The translations under genes were made by a program, and so were the position numbers. From NCBI GenBank assembly GCA_003254925.1, contig QANZ01004375.1, forward strand, positions 1-64,000: a stretch of 64,000 bases of DNA, written 5' to 3'. Of the stretch, positions 25,345 to 37,234 are shown piece by piece. The stretch's first letter is position 1. Each line of letters begins with the position of its first letter. The notes under the pieces were generated by a model, which saw only the letters and a list, made by a program, of their open reading frames with translations, made no database searches and was not told where the DNA came from. The stretch is from Chamaecrista fasciculata. Lineage: Eukaryota > Streptophyta > Magnoliopsida > Fabales > Fabaceae.

Positions 25345-27424
25345 GCGATCGCAGGAAGTGAGTGTCGAATTGCCTCTTTCTTCTGTGTCTCTCAGAGCAC
25401 TGAAGGGTGACTCTCAGTTCTACTAACTTCGGTGCTTGCTTTTTTGCTATTCAATCGAATCACCGGTGAAATCGCTTTGAAGATTTTAGATTTGGCCCTC
25501 AGAAGGAAACTCGAAAAAAAAACAGAGACAGAGAAAGTGATACAAAAAAGGAAAAGAAATGTTTCGGAGAGAAAAATGCCAACCTTTTTTGGGCCACAAA
25601 GCATTTTTTTTTCTTACAATCGGACCAGTAAGCATTAAGCAAACGGGCCAAGCATAAAAATTCCTTTTGGGTTTTAAAAAAAAAAAGGCTGAATTGCATA
25701 AAACCACAATAAACTTTAATTAGAGTGCAAAAAATACTTTAAATTTTGAAAAAAACACAATTTTGTTGAAAATTTTATTAAGAAAATCAAGAAGTTTTTA
25801 ATTTTTAGCCATTATTGATTAAAAAAATTGTTCTTTTTTTTCGGTAAACAAAATTTGTTCTTTTTAGTATTGATCTAATACGAGCAACAATAATAATTTA
25901 TATATTCGTGGAGGATTAGTCTTTAATTTATCGAGTTGGAGATATCTTAACCAACCAAAAATAATAATATTATATATAAAATAACATGATCATTTTTTAA
26001 TGAAAATCTTAATAAAATAATTCATTTGCATAAAATTAAAAGTTTGATTTTTATGCATTTTAATCAAGGAAAAAATGTAAAACTATTTATATGTTTTTAT
26101 GTGGTGTGGAATACAATATTTCTTTGTTTTTTAGAGTAAAATCATTACTTATATATATTATTTTTAGGTTAAAATACACTCAGATTTTTTTTAGTTTTAG
26201 ATCAATAGTAAAAAATATTTCCAAATTTTTAAACTTGATAAATAGAGTGTATAAGTTTTTAACTTTGTTTACTTATAACTCTTGAGTTTTTTTTTAAAGC
26301 ATCATACCAAATTATATTATAAAAAAGTCAGAAGACACTTACAATTAATCAGAGAACTACAATCTGATACTACGGAAGAAGAACAATTTGCAAACATTGT
26401 TGAATTAGAAAAACAAATTAAAGTACAAATGATCTTATGCGCTGGATGAAAGTCATCATCGATTTTAGTGTTGCCAACAAAATGTTTACCATGAAAACTT
26501 TTTCTATATAAGAGAAATAGTATTCGACCAAAATGTATATGTAATAGATTCTTCCATCAATTTGTTGATATATTGAATGCTTTTCGGCATATATACTCAT
26601 ATCTGAGTCCAGATTTAGGCAAAAATAGATTAAAACCAAAAATAGATCTAGACAAACCACCACAAAACTTGGGGGACAAAAGATTTGATTTATTCAAATG
26701 AAAAACACACAACAAGAAAAGTAAACAGGAAGGAATTGCAATTAACATAATTCCTCCCCGAAGATCAAAAGAAAGAGGAGGAAGAAAAATGAAGATGAAG
26801 GCTGGAAAAATCACACTGAAATTGAGGCAGCATGACACTTATCCGTGTGAATTTGAGAGTGTTCAACTCTAATTATTACACTTATAATTCTTGAGTTCAA
26901 AACTTGACAAACATACTCTTTTAACTTTCAACTTTACTTAATTAAGATCTAAGCTTTAAAAAAAAGTATGATAATTTAGAAGTGTTAATTGATCAAAACT
27001 AAAACCTCATAAGTTGTATTTGTTAATTTGTTTAAAAATTAAAGAATTTATGTGTCAACTTTTGATCTTAAAATAAACAAACTTGAGAATTCAAAGAGCA
27101 TTAAATTTTAAATCTCATGATGTTAATATATTTTAGCTTCTATAATAATAATAATAATATGAAATAAAGATATAAATTGATTTCAAAACTCTTTATTCGA
27201 ATATACTGAAGTTTTCTCATGTTAAATCCGAAATCCTGCAATAAAACTACAAAAAATAAAAAATAAAAAACAAAACGAGAAGCCGGCCTTGCCTTCACTT
27301 AACTGGAATTAACTAGTTAACCCAAGAAATTAGCCGTCTTGGCATTCCATTTATTACTATCTTCTAAACTACAAATGGAGATGTTCAAAATCAAATTGAC
27401 CATTAGATCCATTACAGAAAAGAG
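25345..27424. other. Spacer between divergent CAND1 and IBR1-like genes
   Basis: CAND1 is read leftwards and the IBR1-like gene rightwards, so this holds two promoters. CAND1's leader probably ends near 25340-25420, where GC content rises. From about 25690 to 27250 the DNA is AT-rich with no supported gene. A short hydrophilic open stretch at about 26340-26460 on the + strand (ELQSDTTEEEQFANIVELEK) looks like a coding relic of a mobile or viral element, but its family is not identified and it is broken. Confidence 0.4.
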
Positions 27425-29472
27425 ATGGACAAGAACAATAAGAGTATCGCGCGGAGATTTCAAGGCAAGGTAGCGATTGTCACTGCCTCTACCCAGGGAA
27501 TCGGTTTCGCCATAGCCCAGAGGCTAGGTCTCGAGGGTGCTTCTGTCGTGATCTCTTCTCGAAAGCAGGTAAATTCATGTTTTTCACTCTTTTTTGTTTT
27601 TTATAGTGACAATTTCCTGAGATTCCACAGTCACGCTTTGGTCCTCTTCAAAAGTTATGTGAAGGAATAAGATGGGATAACATTATCATCTAGTTTTGTG
27701 ATTTTTGGCTAGTTTTCATTTCAGTGGAGTATTAATGTTTTGGTTTAACATTTTCTGATTCCTGTATAAGTTTTTTCTTGTCTGTTGATTCATCTTTCCC
27801 TGCAAAATTGAAGGGTAATTTTGGCAATGGTCGGTGTGAGAGAAGTCAATGCTTCTTCTTACCATCACAGAAGTGTCATTTGATCTTTCTACTGTGATGT
27901 TCATTAAATATTGAACAGATTTTTCTCATGTGTTGAAAATTACTGCAGAAAAATGTCGATGAGGCTGCTGAGAAACTCAGAGCTCAAGGAATTGAGGTGT
28001 TTGCTGTTGTTTGCCACGTCTCAAATCCCCAACAGAGGAAGAATTTGATAGAACAAACTGTCCAGGTGATGATTTGTTAAGTAGTCAACTGATGAGGCTG
28101 TGAAATTTATTCAATCCGAAACTATCTTGTTCAATAGAATACAAATCTCATATAGTTTTACTTGCCCCTTGTTTTCTGGTTTGGTTAAACCTTTCAGAAG
28201 TATGGGAAAATAGATGTGCTTGTGTCCAATGCTGCTACAAATCCCTCTGTTGATCACTTGTTGCAAACCCAAGACTCCGTGCTTGACAAGCAGTGGGAAA
28301 TAAATGTCAAAGCCTCTATAGTTCTTCTCAAGGTGAAACAGAAAGGAAGCAGTGTTGTTATCTGCTTTACTATAATCCCTTTTTTCCATCACTCTGTCGT
28401 TTTTGTAATGTAATTTTGTGATTTATACAGGATGCGGTCCCTCACTTGCAGAAGGGTTCTTCTGTTCTTCTCATTTCCTCCATTGCTGGTTTCAACCCAC
28501 CGGTCGCAATGGCTATGTATGGAGTGACCAAAACAGCCCTTTTTGGACTTACCAAAGTTGGTACTTGACTTCTCTTGCATCTGCATTTTTTTCTTTTATT
28601 TGGAAGGAAAAATTGCTAGAAAGCACAAACATGCGTACAACACTTGCTCAACACGTCTTTAAATGTCAAAATTTAAAATCGTTTTTTCGCAGCTCTTAGA
28701 CAGCAAAAAATAGAAAAAAAAAATTGACACATATCACATATGTCAAGATTAGAATTAGTATGTGAGTATGATCATGTCCATATGATGGTCGTGTCTGTGC
28801 TTCATAGATTCTTTGTAAGCAAGTTGAGATTTTTGAAAATGAGTATTTCACTTGCCATCCATTCACTATATGCCTATATGGTACCGAAGAATTTCTTTTG
28901 AGAATTGTAAGTGTCTTCTCTTCATTGGCCATTTTTTTTCCTCCATTGNGTCATGTCCATATGATGGTCGTGCTTCATAGATTCTTTGTAAGCAAGTTGA
29001 GATTTTTGAAAATGAGTATTTCACTTGCCATCCATTCACTATATGCCTATATGGTACCGAAGAATTTCTTTTGAGAATTGTAAGTGTCTTCTCTTCATTG
29101 GCCATTTTTTTTCCTCCATTGCTTAGGCTCTGGCAGCTGAGATGGCCCCAAACACTCGTGTGAACTGTTTAGCTCCTGGCTTTGTGCCAACTCACTTTGC
29201 TTCGTTCATTACTGGGAATGAAGATACGGTAAGCACGTTTTGACCACGGCCCCAACCATTAGTTTCTTCCTAGTCTCCTATCTGATGTTTGTTTCTCACT
29301 TGTGTTGTGTGTGTCACTGCAGAGAAAGGAGCTTGAAGGGAAAACAATGCTCAAAAGGCTTGGTACAACAGAAGACATGGCAGCCGCCGCCGCCTTTTTA
29401 ACATCTGATGAAGCATCTTTTATAACAGGAGAAACTCTAGTTGTTGCTGGAGGAATGCCTTCCAGGCTTTAG
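27425..29472 (+). CDS. IBR1: Peroxisomal short-chain dehydrogenase/reductase, IBR1-like
   Basis: Closest to Arabidopsis IBR1 (At4g05530, SDRa), which acts in peroxisomal conversion of indole-3-butyric acid to the auxin IAA. Exons: 27425-27568, about 27949-28065, 28198-28332, 28431-28556, 29127-29228, 29323-29472; 774 nt, 257 aa. The cofactor loop TASTQGIG starts near residue 20, the catalytic triad is visible as Ser149 (ISSIAG), Tyr162 and Lys166 (YGVTK), and the C-terminus GGMPSRL ends in SRL, a strong plant peroxisome import signal. The start at 27425 gives a short N-terminus like IBR1 and no transit peptide. Intron 4 contains a tandem duplication around an N, so its true length is uncertain. 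It could instead be named a DHRS4-like enzyme; the SRL end and the [17 protein letters not shown] block favour IBR1. Confidence 0.94.
28772..29121 (+). repeat. Tandem duplication around an N in IBR1-like intron 4
   Basis: The segment 28772-28948 is repeated at 28951-29121 almost without change, differing mainly by 6 bp near 28793. The copies are separated only by N at 28949 and one G. Near-identity plus the N suggests two overlapping contigs placed side by side, not a biological repeat. The true acceptor of exon 5 follows the second copy. Confidence 0.9.
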
Positions 29473-30198
29473 ATCAGTTCCTATGTACTCTTCACTCTAT
29501 TGGGAAATCACAAGCACTCTTTTTCTTGGACAGAATCACAATGTCTCATTTTCAGACATTTTGATACGCACATCATACTAGAATAAATTTGGTACTGCTT
29601 GAATTGCCTTTTGATGGCTTACCTTCTGTTCTACATTGCCCGTTGCATGTTATACTTGCAAATTATAATTAAACGCACAAGATGGGTGGATTCAAGAGCC
29701 ATGAATAAATAGTCAACACTAATCTGAACCAAGATTTCACGTTATCATAGTAATATACTATCTCTTGAGGGCTTGCCCTCAATTTTTACAACTTGTACGT
29801 GGGGCACAATAAATTCATAAATGTCAAGCGACGAATCTCCATTTCAGTGGTACACAAGATAACGAATATATCTAACTGCCTATGTACAATAATTAAAGAT
29901 TAATTTAACGGAAAAATGAAATTGTGGCCTGTCATGATGATATGACAAAACTAAGCTTCCTGCAGGCAGCCTTGATGGATTTCCATTAGTATTTTTACAT
30001 ATCAGTAATGATCATAGCTTGATTATTATGGCAATCTTAAGTATTCTGCTTTGCATCTTCCAAGACTATTTCCGCGGAAGGAAAAATCTCCCTGTCTATA
30101 TGTAGTAGTGTAGGGATTCATTATCAGTTTGAGTCATTTCAATACTTGTGAGTTGTGATTCTGATTTCCAAGCAAGAAGACATGGAAGATACCGGATT
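29473..30198. other. Short tail-to-tail spacer
   Basis: 3' flanks of the convergent IBR1-like and At1g16860-like genes. I see no gene or clear repeat here. Confidence 0.5.
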
Positions 30199-33100
30199 CT
30201 AGACAGGAACCACATCATCATTTTGATTATCATCACATGTCAAAATAAGACCTTCCACATACATTGGTAGAAGGCATCTGATCCATTGACAAGCTGTCGG
30301 GACAGGCTCGGCAGAGGGAACGATCATGAGCACATTATCATGGCGACGGACAACTCCCATCACACTTACAGTGCTCCCTTCTTTGATGTACCTGCCATTC
30401 TCCAAAATAACTGATCAATTATCAGAATCATGCATGAGAAAATTATCAGAACTTCAGAATAATGCAGTTTATATTGTACCCTTCCTTGAGGCGCATTACA
30501 CGGTCATCACTAGAGAGTTTACGATCTGCGAGCCAGCGCAAGAAAGTTGGAGACAATTCACTGTTTTCCTTGTTAACATCAACTACAGTTGCTGGTTCCA
30601 CAAAAGGAGCAACCTTCGCACCATATCCTGCTTTAACTAAAGCTCTCAACCCAGATTGGAAATCCGATATGTAAAAGTCTGCTACATATTTCTGTCCACA
30701 GTAGACAATAAAATTATTGCTACGTAGAGTTAAAGGCACCAACAATATGAGATCAAGAAGAATGAAAATGGCCAGAAAAATGAAAATTTTGTGCAGAATT
30801 TCTCACTTAAACTGACATCAAGTACTGAAGACGTGGGCTTAGAAAAATGTTTTGGTCTCATATTGATACAATGAAAAGCTGTAACTAGTAACTACACCAG
30901 GATGCCTAAATGTTAATTGTTAATATACATGGAAAAGCCACCATTTTTTATTACTAAGAATCTAAGATAGTGGTTAAAGAATTGTATGAAGTGGAAAATG
31001 AATATATAAGGTCACTTTCTGTAAATTTGCAATAGCACATTCTGGATTGGGTTATCTAACAGGGGAAACCGTCTGAGACGTGGGCTTAGAAAAATGTTTT
31101 GGTCAATCTGTTCTGCAGGAGAAGCATGAACTCAGCCAAATTGTCAAAGCAAGAAATCAATATAAACTAAAACTACATTGCAAGTCTTCTTAGCAAACTA
31201 GATAAATGACATGAACTAAACCATCGAAAGCAATATCTAGTGTTGCCAGTCTACTACCCTATCCAGTTCTTCAAGGGGATGAACAATGCCCAGAACAAAC
31301 AACTTGTTTTCCTTCACCATCTCATTATTGTACCTTTAATTTTGTTAAGCTCTTCAACTGTAACTTGTACTACTTCTGTATGTCATTATTGTATATTTAA
31401 GGATTGCGTCCATGAATTCAGGTGCCTGTGTTTGTATGATTTCTTTTGTATCATCAAGCGCTTAATCCCAAATCACAATGAAAAAGATAAAGCTTCAATA
31501 GAGTAGTTCAGCAAACTAACCTCAGAATACCTACAACTCCAGGAGAAGCATCGGTGGTTAGGATTAGCCGATTTACCACCACATCCTTTATATTCATATA
31601 ATTCTGTGGAAACATATACGCATCTAGGTACTCTTTGGTACGAAGATTCCAAAGGAATGCTGCCACAGGTTACAACCTACAGGAAGAGGTAGGATACATC
31701 ATTCATCTGATTACAAAGTTTATAGGAATGCCAGATCATTTTCCACCTTCTTAGGCCATTAAAATCCCATTTAATCCACTAGTTTAGTCAATAAACTACA
31801 ACTCTTTCAGATAAAATTAGATAAAGCAAGGGTTTTAGAGAAAAAACAAAGATTCAAAAAAAAATTGTATCCTGACAGAAACAATCGGCCTCACAGAAAA
31901 TGGTCCTGTCAACTAAGAATATAGGATCCTGACAAAACTGATATATCCTCAATATCAAGCAGGTATTGAACTTTGTAACCTGCTGAAGTCATTGAATTAC
32001 TTAGGACATTGAAAGGGAATGAAAGTGAAACTAAATAATTAAACCGATCTGAGTAGCAGACTCTGTGGCCTCCACAAATAAAAAATACTTTACCGGACAC
32101 TGCAATGCAAAGCAAGAAGGAAAGATGAAGATACATTTTCGTTTGTCAATAATTATGGCATATTATATTTGTTCCAAGGCCAAACTAGCACAAGAGACCT
32201 GTCCCTCAACTTCAACGCCTTTGGAAGCAAATACCTGAGTCATCCTCCGAGATGCAACTTACAAAATCATTATTCATTTCCTTAATGCCATTCATGCTGA
32301 ATAAAGCATATACTTTAATAATCAGCTGAGCAAAAAATAGTTAGCATGAGGTATTTGTTTAGCACTTCTAAATAACTAACAAATACTGATGAATGAATGC
32401 ATGAATCCTGAATTCTTCAAACACTTGATGTGAGAGGTTTACACAATACACACCGTAGTTCAACCCAAATAAGTTTAACATATAAGGAGAACGAGAAGAT
32501 AGAAACATATAGTGAAAGATAGAATGGAAGCCACTGTATTAACATGCATCTTACTCAGATATACCCTTTTTGGCATTCTTAGAACATTGTAAAGCATTTG
32601 CATGTTTAGAAAATTTACCAAAGCTAAATGAAAGAGTGCCCGGTTTATCCTCGCAGACACCCATTGGCATTCATTCAATACAAGGGATAATCACAAAAGA
32701 GGAAGTCGCAATCACCGTGAGCAACCCCATTCGTCATGTATAATCAAACCCATACCTAACAAATAATTTAGTTTTTTCTTTTAAAAAAACAAATACAAAT
32801 TTTTCAGAAAAGTGCCAACTACCAGCAAAAATAATAGCATACTCGACAAAGTAAGCAGCTACAACATGACTTGTACACAACTAGTTACGAATATCGTTCT
32901 CAAGCATTGATGCTGTAAAACCCTCAGCTAAAACATTTTAATAGCAAAAAAAAAAAAATTAGTATAATCGAAGAAGAAGACATACACCGGTGACCTTGAC
33001 GTATTGTCCATCAATGGCGCCTCTAAGCTCAGCATCTGGATAGCTCTTCACAAACCCTAAAATCCCTCTTCTTTTCCAAGCGCAGTTCCAAAAGATCAGA

Positions 33101-33735
33101 ATCACAATAGGAACAATAATTGCCACCAGCGCCACCAGAAACACTACCTTCTTCACTGCCACCATCAGAAACACACCGACTACCACGCCGATTGCCACTA
33201 CCACAAGCAACACCCACAAAGCCGGCTTCCACACTCGAAATCCCACCTTCACTTCGTCTTTCAGACTCGTCACGGAAGAGCCGTAAACTGTTTTCCCCAT
33301 CGATGCAGATGGCTCGAGGTGACCTGACCTCCTCCCGCCACCGGAAGATCCAATCGGGCCGGATCCTAATGGACCCGACGTAATGAGCCCCGTGGGTTGC
33401 AGAGACATCGGACCGGACGATTTCTTCTGTAACGGACCAGAGCCGCTTCGCCGGCCGGTCGGACCGGAGTTGGGCCTGGATCCACTGTTATGCTGCTGAG
33501 AAGAGGTCGAAGGAGAGGTACGCGAAGGTTTAGACGAAGAAGGGACAGTTGTGGATGGATCAGCGACGGGAATATCGAACATTTTGCCGAGCTCGCCGGA
33601 TTTCTTGATGTCGCCGCCGGTGTATGGGACGGCGCGTGACGCCATTGTAGGCTGCCGCTCCGACTTGACCTGTTCGGGTCGACCCGAGACGTAGAGGCCA
33701 CTACTGAGCTGATGCGAAGGGATTCGAGTCCCCAT
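30199..33735 (-). CDS. Two-TM membrane protein of the At1g16860 family
   Basis: Plant-specific membrane protein of unknown biochemical role. Exons: 32986-33735, 31521-31676, 30480-30691, 30199-30391; 1311 nt, 436 aa. The start MGTRIPSHQLSSGLYVSGRP is the conserved family start, so the in-frame upstream ATG codons are not used. Residues ~57-145 are Ser/Gly/Pro-rich and likely disordered; hydrophobic segments lie at ~172-193 and ~197-219 separated by KK. The C-terminal half has conserved cysteines (VVTCGSIPLESSYQRVPRCVYVSTELYEYKG, about 251-281), the FYISDFQSGLRALVKAGYG block, and ends NQNDDVVPV. The exon 1 donor is GGT|GTATGT; an alternative GT three bases earlier would break the frame. The 5' flank has GA-rich leader sequence. 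Family sure, function unknown. Confidence 0.93.
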
Positions 33736-36576
33736 TTTGATAGCAAACGAGAGAGAAGAGAAGTTGCAGAGAGAAAACAATGAAGCAAAGAGTGCAAAGC
33801 TTCTTCTTCTTCCCACTATAGAGAGAGAAAGAGAGAGTGATAATGGAGGACTGAACTTAGAGAGAGAATCTACAACGTTCAACGGAATGGCAGAAATGGG
33901 GTTGAGTCTTGTTATAATGACATATATATCCTTCACTCTTGAAATCCCACTAACGCTAAAGAGAAAATTTACCAAAAACAAAAAACTCTGAAGAGGAAAG
34001 ACTTGAGAGTCATTTAACGAACTCAATTATATTTCAGATCTTTCCGCTTTCAAGATTTTACTTTCCTATTTTCACTTGATTTAATTAACAGAATACAGTT
34101 TTACGTAAAATGATATTTAATTTTTCTATATAATGCTAAAGACAATTAAAATATTGGCCAAAAAAAAAAGACAATTAAAATTTTTTAAAATGAAAATATA
34201 TTGTATACTAATATTTTTATAAATTAAAATTGCAATATTTCATTTAGTGTTATGAACTTATGATACTAAATAATTTTTTAATATAATAAAATAATGATTA
34301 TAAATGACATTGAATTTTATGTAATTCATATTGTTTGAATCAATATTTTTCTGATAAAAAAATCATATTTTATATAATAACATGAAATTTCAAATTATAA
34401 ATATCAGTTAACTTCTTCTAAAAAAAATCAATTAACATGAATATCGATATTTATATTGATGACAGATTCTATTTACAAATGGATTATTATTTATTTACCA
34501 TTATTATTATTATTTTATTTCTTAAAATAAAATAAAAAATTACCTCGTCACAGCAAAAAAAAAAAATCAGTCATCACTTTCCAGCGCAGAAGGAAAAGAA
34601 CATTTCCTTCCAAACATTCACATTTCTGTCATAAGACCTGACGAGAGATCCTCTAAAATAGTAAAGTAATAAAATAAAATGAGAGAGATATTAAAACATC
34701 ACTTATGAAACAATAAAATATATAAGATTTTCGTCAACATAAATAACTATCATATTTTGTTAAAAATCTGTTTGACAACACAATTGCAAAAACTAAAAAG
34801 TAAACAGCTGAAAAAGCAATTAAAATAAAATTATTTCTCTATTAGATATAAACTAATATTTAATGAAATTTGACGCGATTATAAATTTTGTTGACATTAT
34901 ATTTAATAATCAATGTAAAAATATTATATTTATTGTTAAGTTTAAATTAATATTTTAACAAAATAAATAAATTAATTATAACTGTATCTTTCAAAAATTT
35001 AATTTATAATCTTATCTTGTAAAGAATAAATTAATAAATATATATATTATTTTTTATGACTAACTCGTTAATTTATATTAAAATGTTAGAAATATATAAG
35101 AAAGATATATATGGTAAACATATAAACAAACATTACAAAATGTTTTAATTAAATAAAATTATATTTATTTATAAATTTGATTGAGTGATATGATCCTAAT
35201 TTTCATTAAAAGAAGCTCACTAAAAATTCCAAAGTAATGATTACCAAAAAAAAATCCAAAGCTGTTAATTGGATTACATGGTTTTACCTCTTTTTGGCGG
35301 TAACTATCATAAGGCGTTACGTTGCTAAATGGATCCGATTCCCGCGTGGCTGGAGTGGCATATGGGAAATTGTTCGAGGGCAAATCCGGAAATCTGATTT
35401 TTGTGGGAGTGAGACGTCGGTGCAGAAGCAGACACGGACCGTCAACGTGAGTTCAAAACGCAAAAAGTTGTCAAACCAATTCATTTATATTTACTTGCTC
35501 AAATACCCATTTTGGTCTACAAAATATGGAATCAGTATCATTTTGGTCCTTAAACTATTTTTTGTTTCATTTTGAGTTTAAGATTTCCACATTTATTCTA
35601 TTATTAGTCTTAAATGTGATTTTTTTTTTCTAGTTTTCACTTTTATTTCTAATCTAAACAGTTGAAAAATATTTAAGACTAAAAAAAAATTTTTTTATTA
35701 TCAACTCACTTATTATAATATATATGAAAAAAATAGTTTATCTAAGTTATCAAGTTTAAGAATAATGGTTAAAAAAAAGAAGAAATCACACTTTTAGATT
35801 AAATTAAAACAAAACAAATATAAAAGTTTAAGAATTAAAACAGAATAAAAATAATTTTTTGACCAGAATAAAGCTGAACCTATAATTTGAAGACTATAAT
35901 GAGATTTTGACCTATTTATTTTAATTTTTTTGTTTTCCTTCTATTGTTTAGAGGAATCAAAATAAGCCCCACCCCCATCGGATCCACCCAATTGAATCTG
36001 ATACTTTGGTGGAAAGGGATAGCAAGACCAATTCGGTAAAAAGGGGAAAGAAAAACAATGATGAAAATACAAAAAATGATCTGCATAAATTAGTAACTAC
36101 TTTAATTATTCAGATACCTCAATCAAAATAAAAGACGGATTTTCCTATCAAAAAATAAATAAATAAATAAATAAAAGACGGATTTATTTTAAATTAACGG
36201 AAAAATATACACATTTTTAACTAATTAAATTTTTTAGCCTGAAAATTCAAATAATTTTGAATTATTCTAGGACGAATTTTAAATTGAGAATTAAAAAAAA
36301 TTGCCACAGAAATATAGCCTTAACCATGTTGATGGACTAGATGGGTCGGACTAGTTTGATTAACTATAGCATTTTTCGGAATATTTAGTGTTTAAAATCT
36401 TTTAACCCTCTATTTAAGTTTTAACTAAACTAATTATGTAAAATTGTTAATTGAAAATATAACATTATAGTTGATGACGGCAACATAATTTACATAAACA
36501 TATTTTTTTTTATTGATAACGCCAACAAATGACCTTGAACCTTTTGAGGTTTTCCATTCTGAAATACTATAAAATA
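33736..36576. other. AT-rich spacer upstream of the At1g16860-like gene
   Basis: The first ~150 bp contain GA-rich leader and promoter of the membrane-protein gene. Beyond this the DNA is AT-rich without a supported gene. At about 35500-35935 there is a degraded foldback-type repeat, with TTTTGGTCC-like sequence at its left and GAGATTTTGACC at its right end. A moderately GC-rich stretch at 35300-35450 shows no convincing coding frame. Confidence 0.4.
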
Positions 36577-36585
36577 TAAAATGTA

Positions 36586-37225
36586 GGCTTAAGTGCAATT
36601 TTAGTCCCCTAACTTTTGCAAAGGTCTCAATTTGGTCCCTTAACTTTTTTTGTTGCAATTTTGGTCCCTTAACTTTCGCAAAGGTCTCAATTTGGTCCCC
36701 TAACTTTTTTGTTGCAATTTTGGTCCCTTAACTTTCACAAAGGTCTCAATTTGGTCCCCTAACTTTCCCAAAGGTCTCAATTTGGTCTCTTAACTTTTTT
36801 TGTTGCAGTTTTGGTCCCCTAACTCTTGAAAACGTCTCACTATTGGTCCCAAGTGCACTTCCAAGTCATGAAAACGTCTCCGCATAATGGTCCTTTTTTA
36901 ATCCATTTCACCCATATTCGTCACGTCATCGGCCAACTCAGTCTGTCAGATCGGCACTAACGACAGATAATGGATGGAAAAAGTGCACTTGGGACCAACA
37001 GTGAGACGCTTTCAAAAGTTAGGGGACCAAAAGTGAAACAAAAAAAGTTAGGGGACCAAATTGAGACCTTTACAAAAGTTAGGGGACCAAAATTGCAACA
37101 AAAAAAGTTAGGGGACCAAATTGAGACCTTTGCGAAAGTTAGGGGACCAAAATTGCAACAAAAAAAGTTAGGGGACCGAATTGAGACCTTTGTGAAAGTT
37201 AAGGGACCAAAATTGCACTTAGGCC
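36586..37225. mobile_element. Foldback element with 9-bp duplication (Mutator-like, non-autonomous)
   Basis: A 640-bp element flanked by perfect 9-bp duplications TAAAATGTA (36577-36585 and 37226-37234). Ends are GGCTTAAGTGCAATTTT and its near-perfect inverse. Each arm is ~300 bp and is itself made of tandem units of about 40-60 bp containing GGTCCCTTAACTTT / AAAGTTAGGGGACC, so the whole can form a long hairpin. The ~110-bp centre is unique. A 9-bp target duplication is typical of Mutator-like elements. No transposase is encoded; the 101-codon frame at 36970-37275 is just translated repeat. Confidence 0.9.
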
Positions 37226-37234
37226 TAAAATGTA

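Noticed and set aside
33366-33797. 143-codon open frame in another frame of the At1g16860-like exon 1
   Set aside because: It is a shadow of the Ser/Pro-rich coding exon on the same strand.
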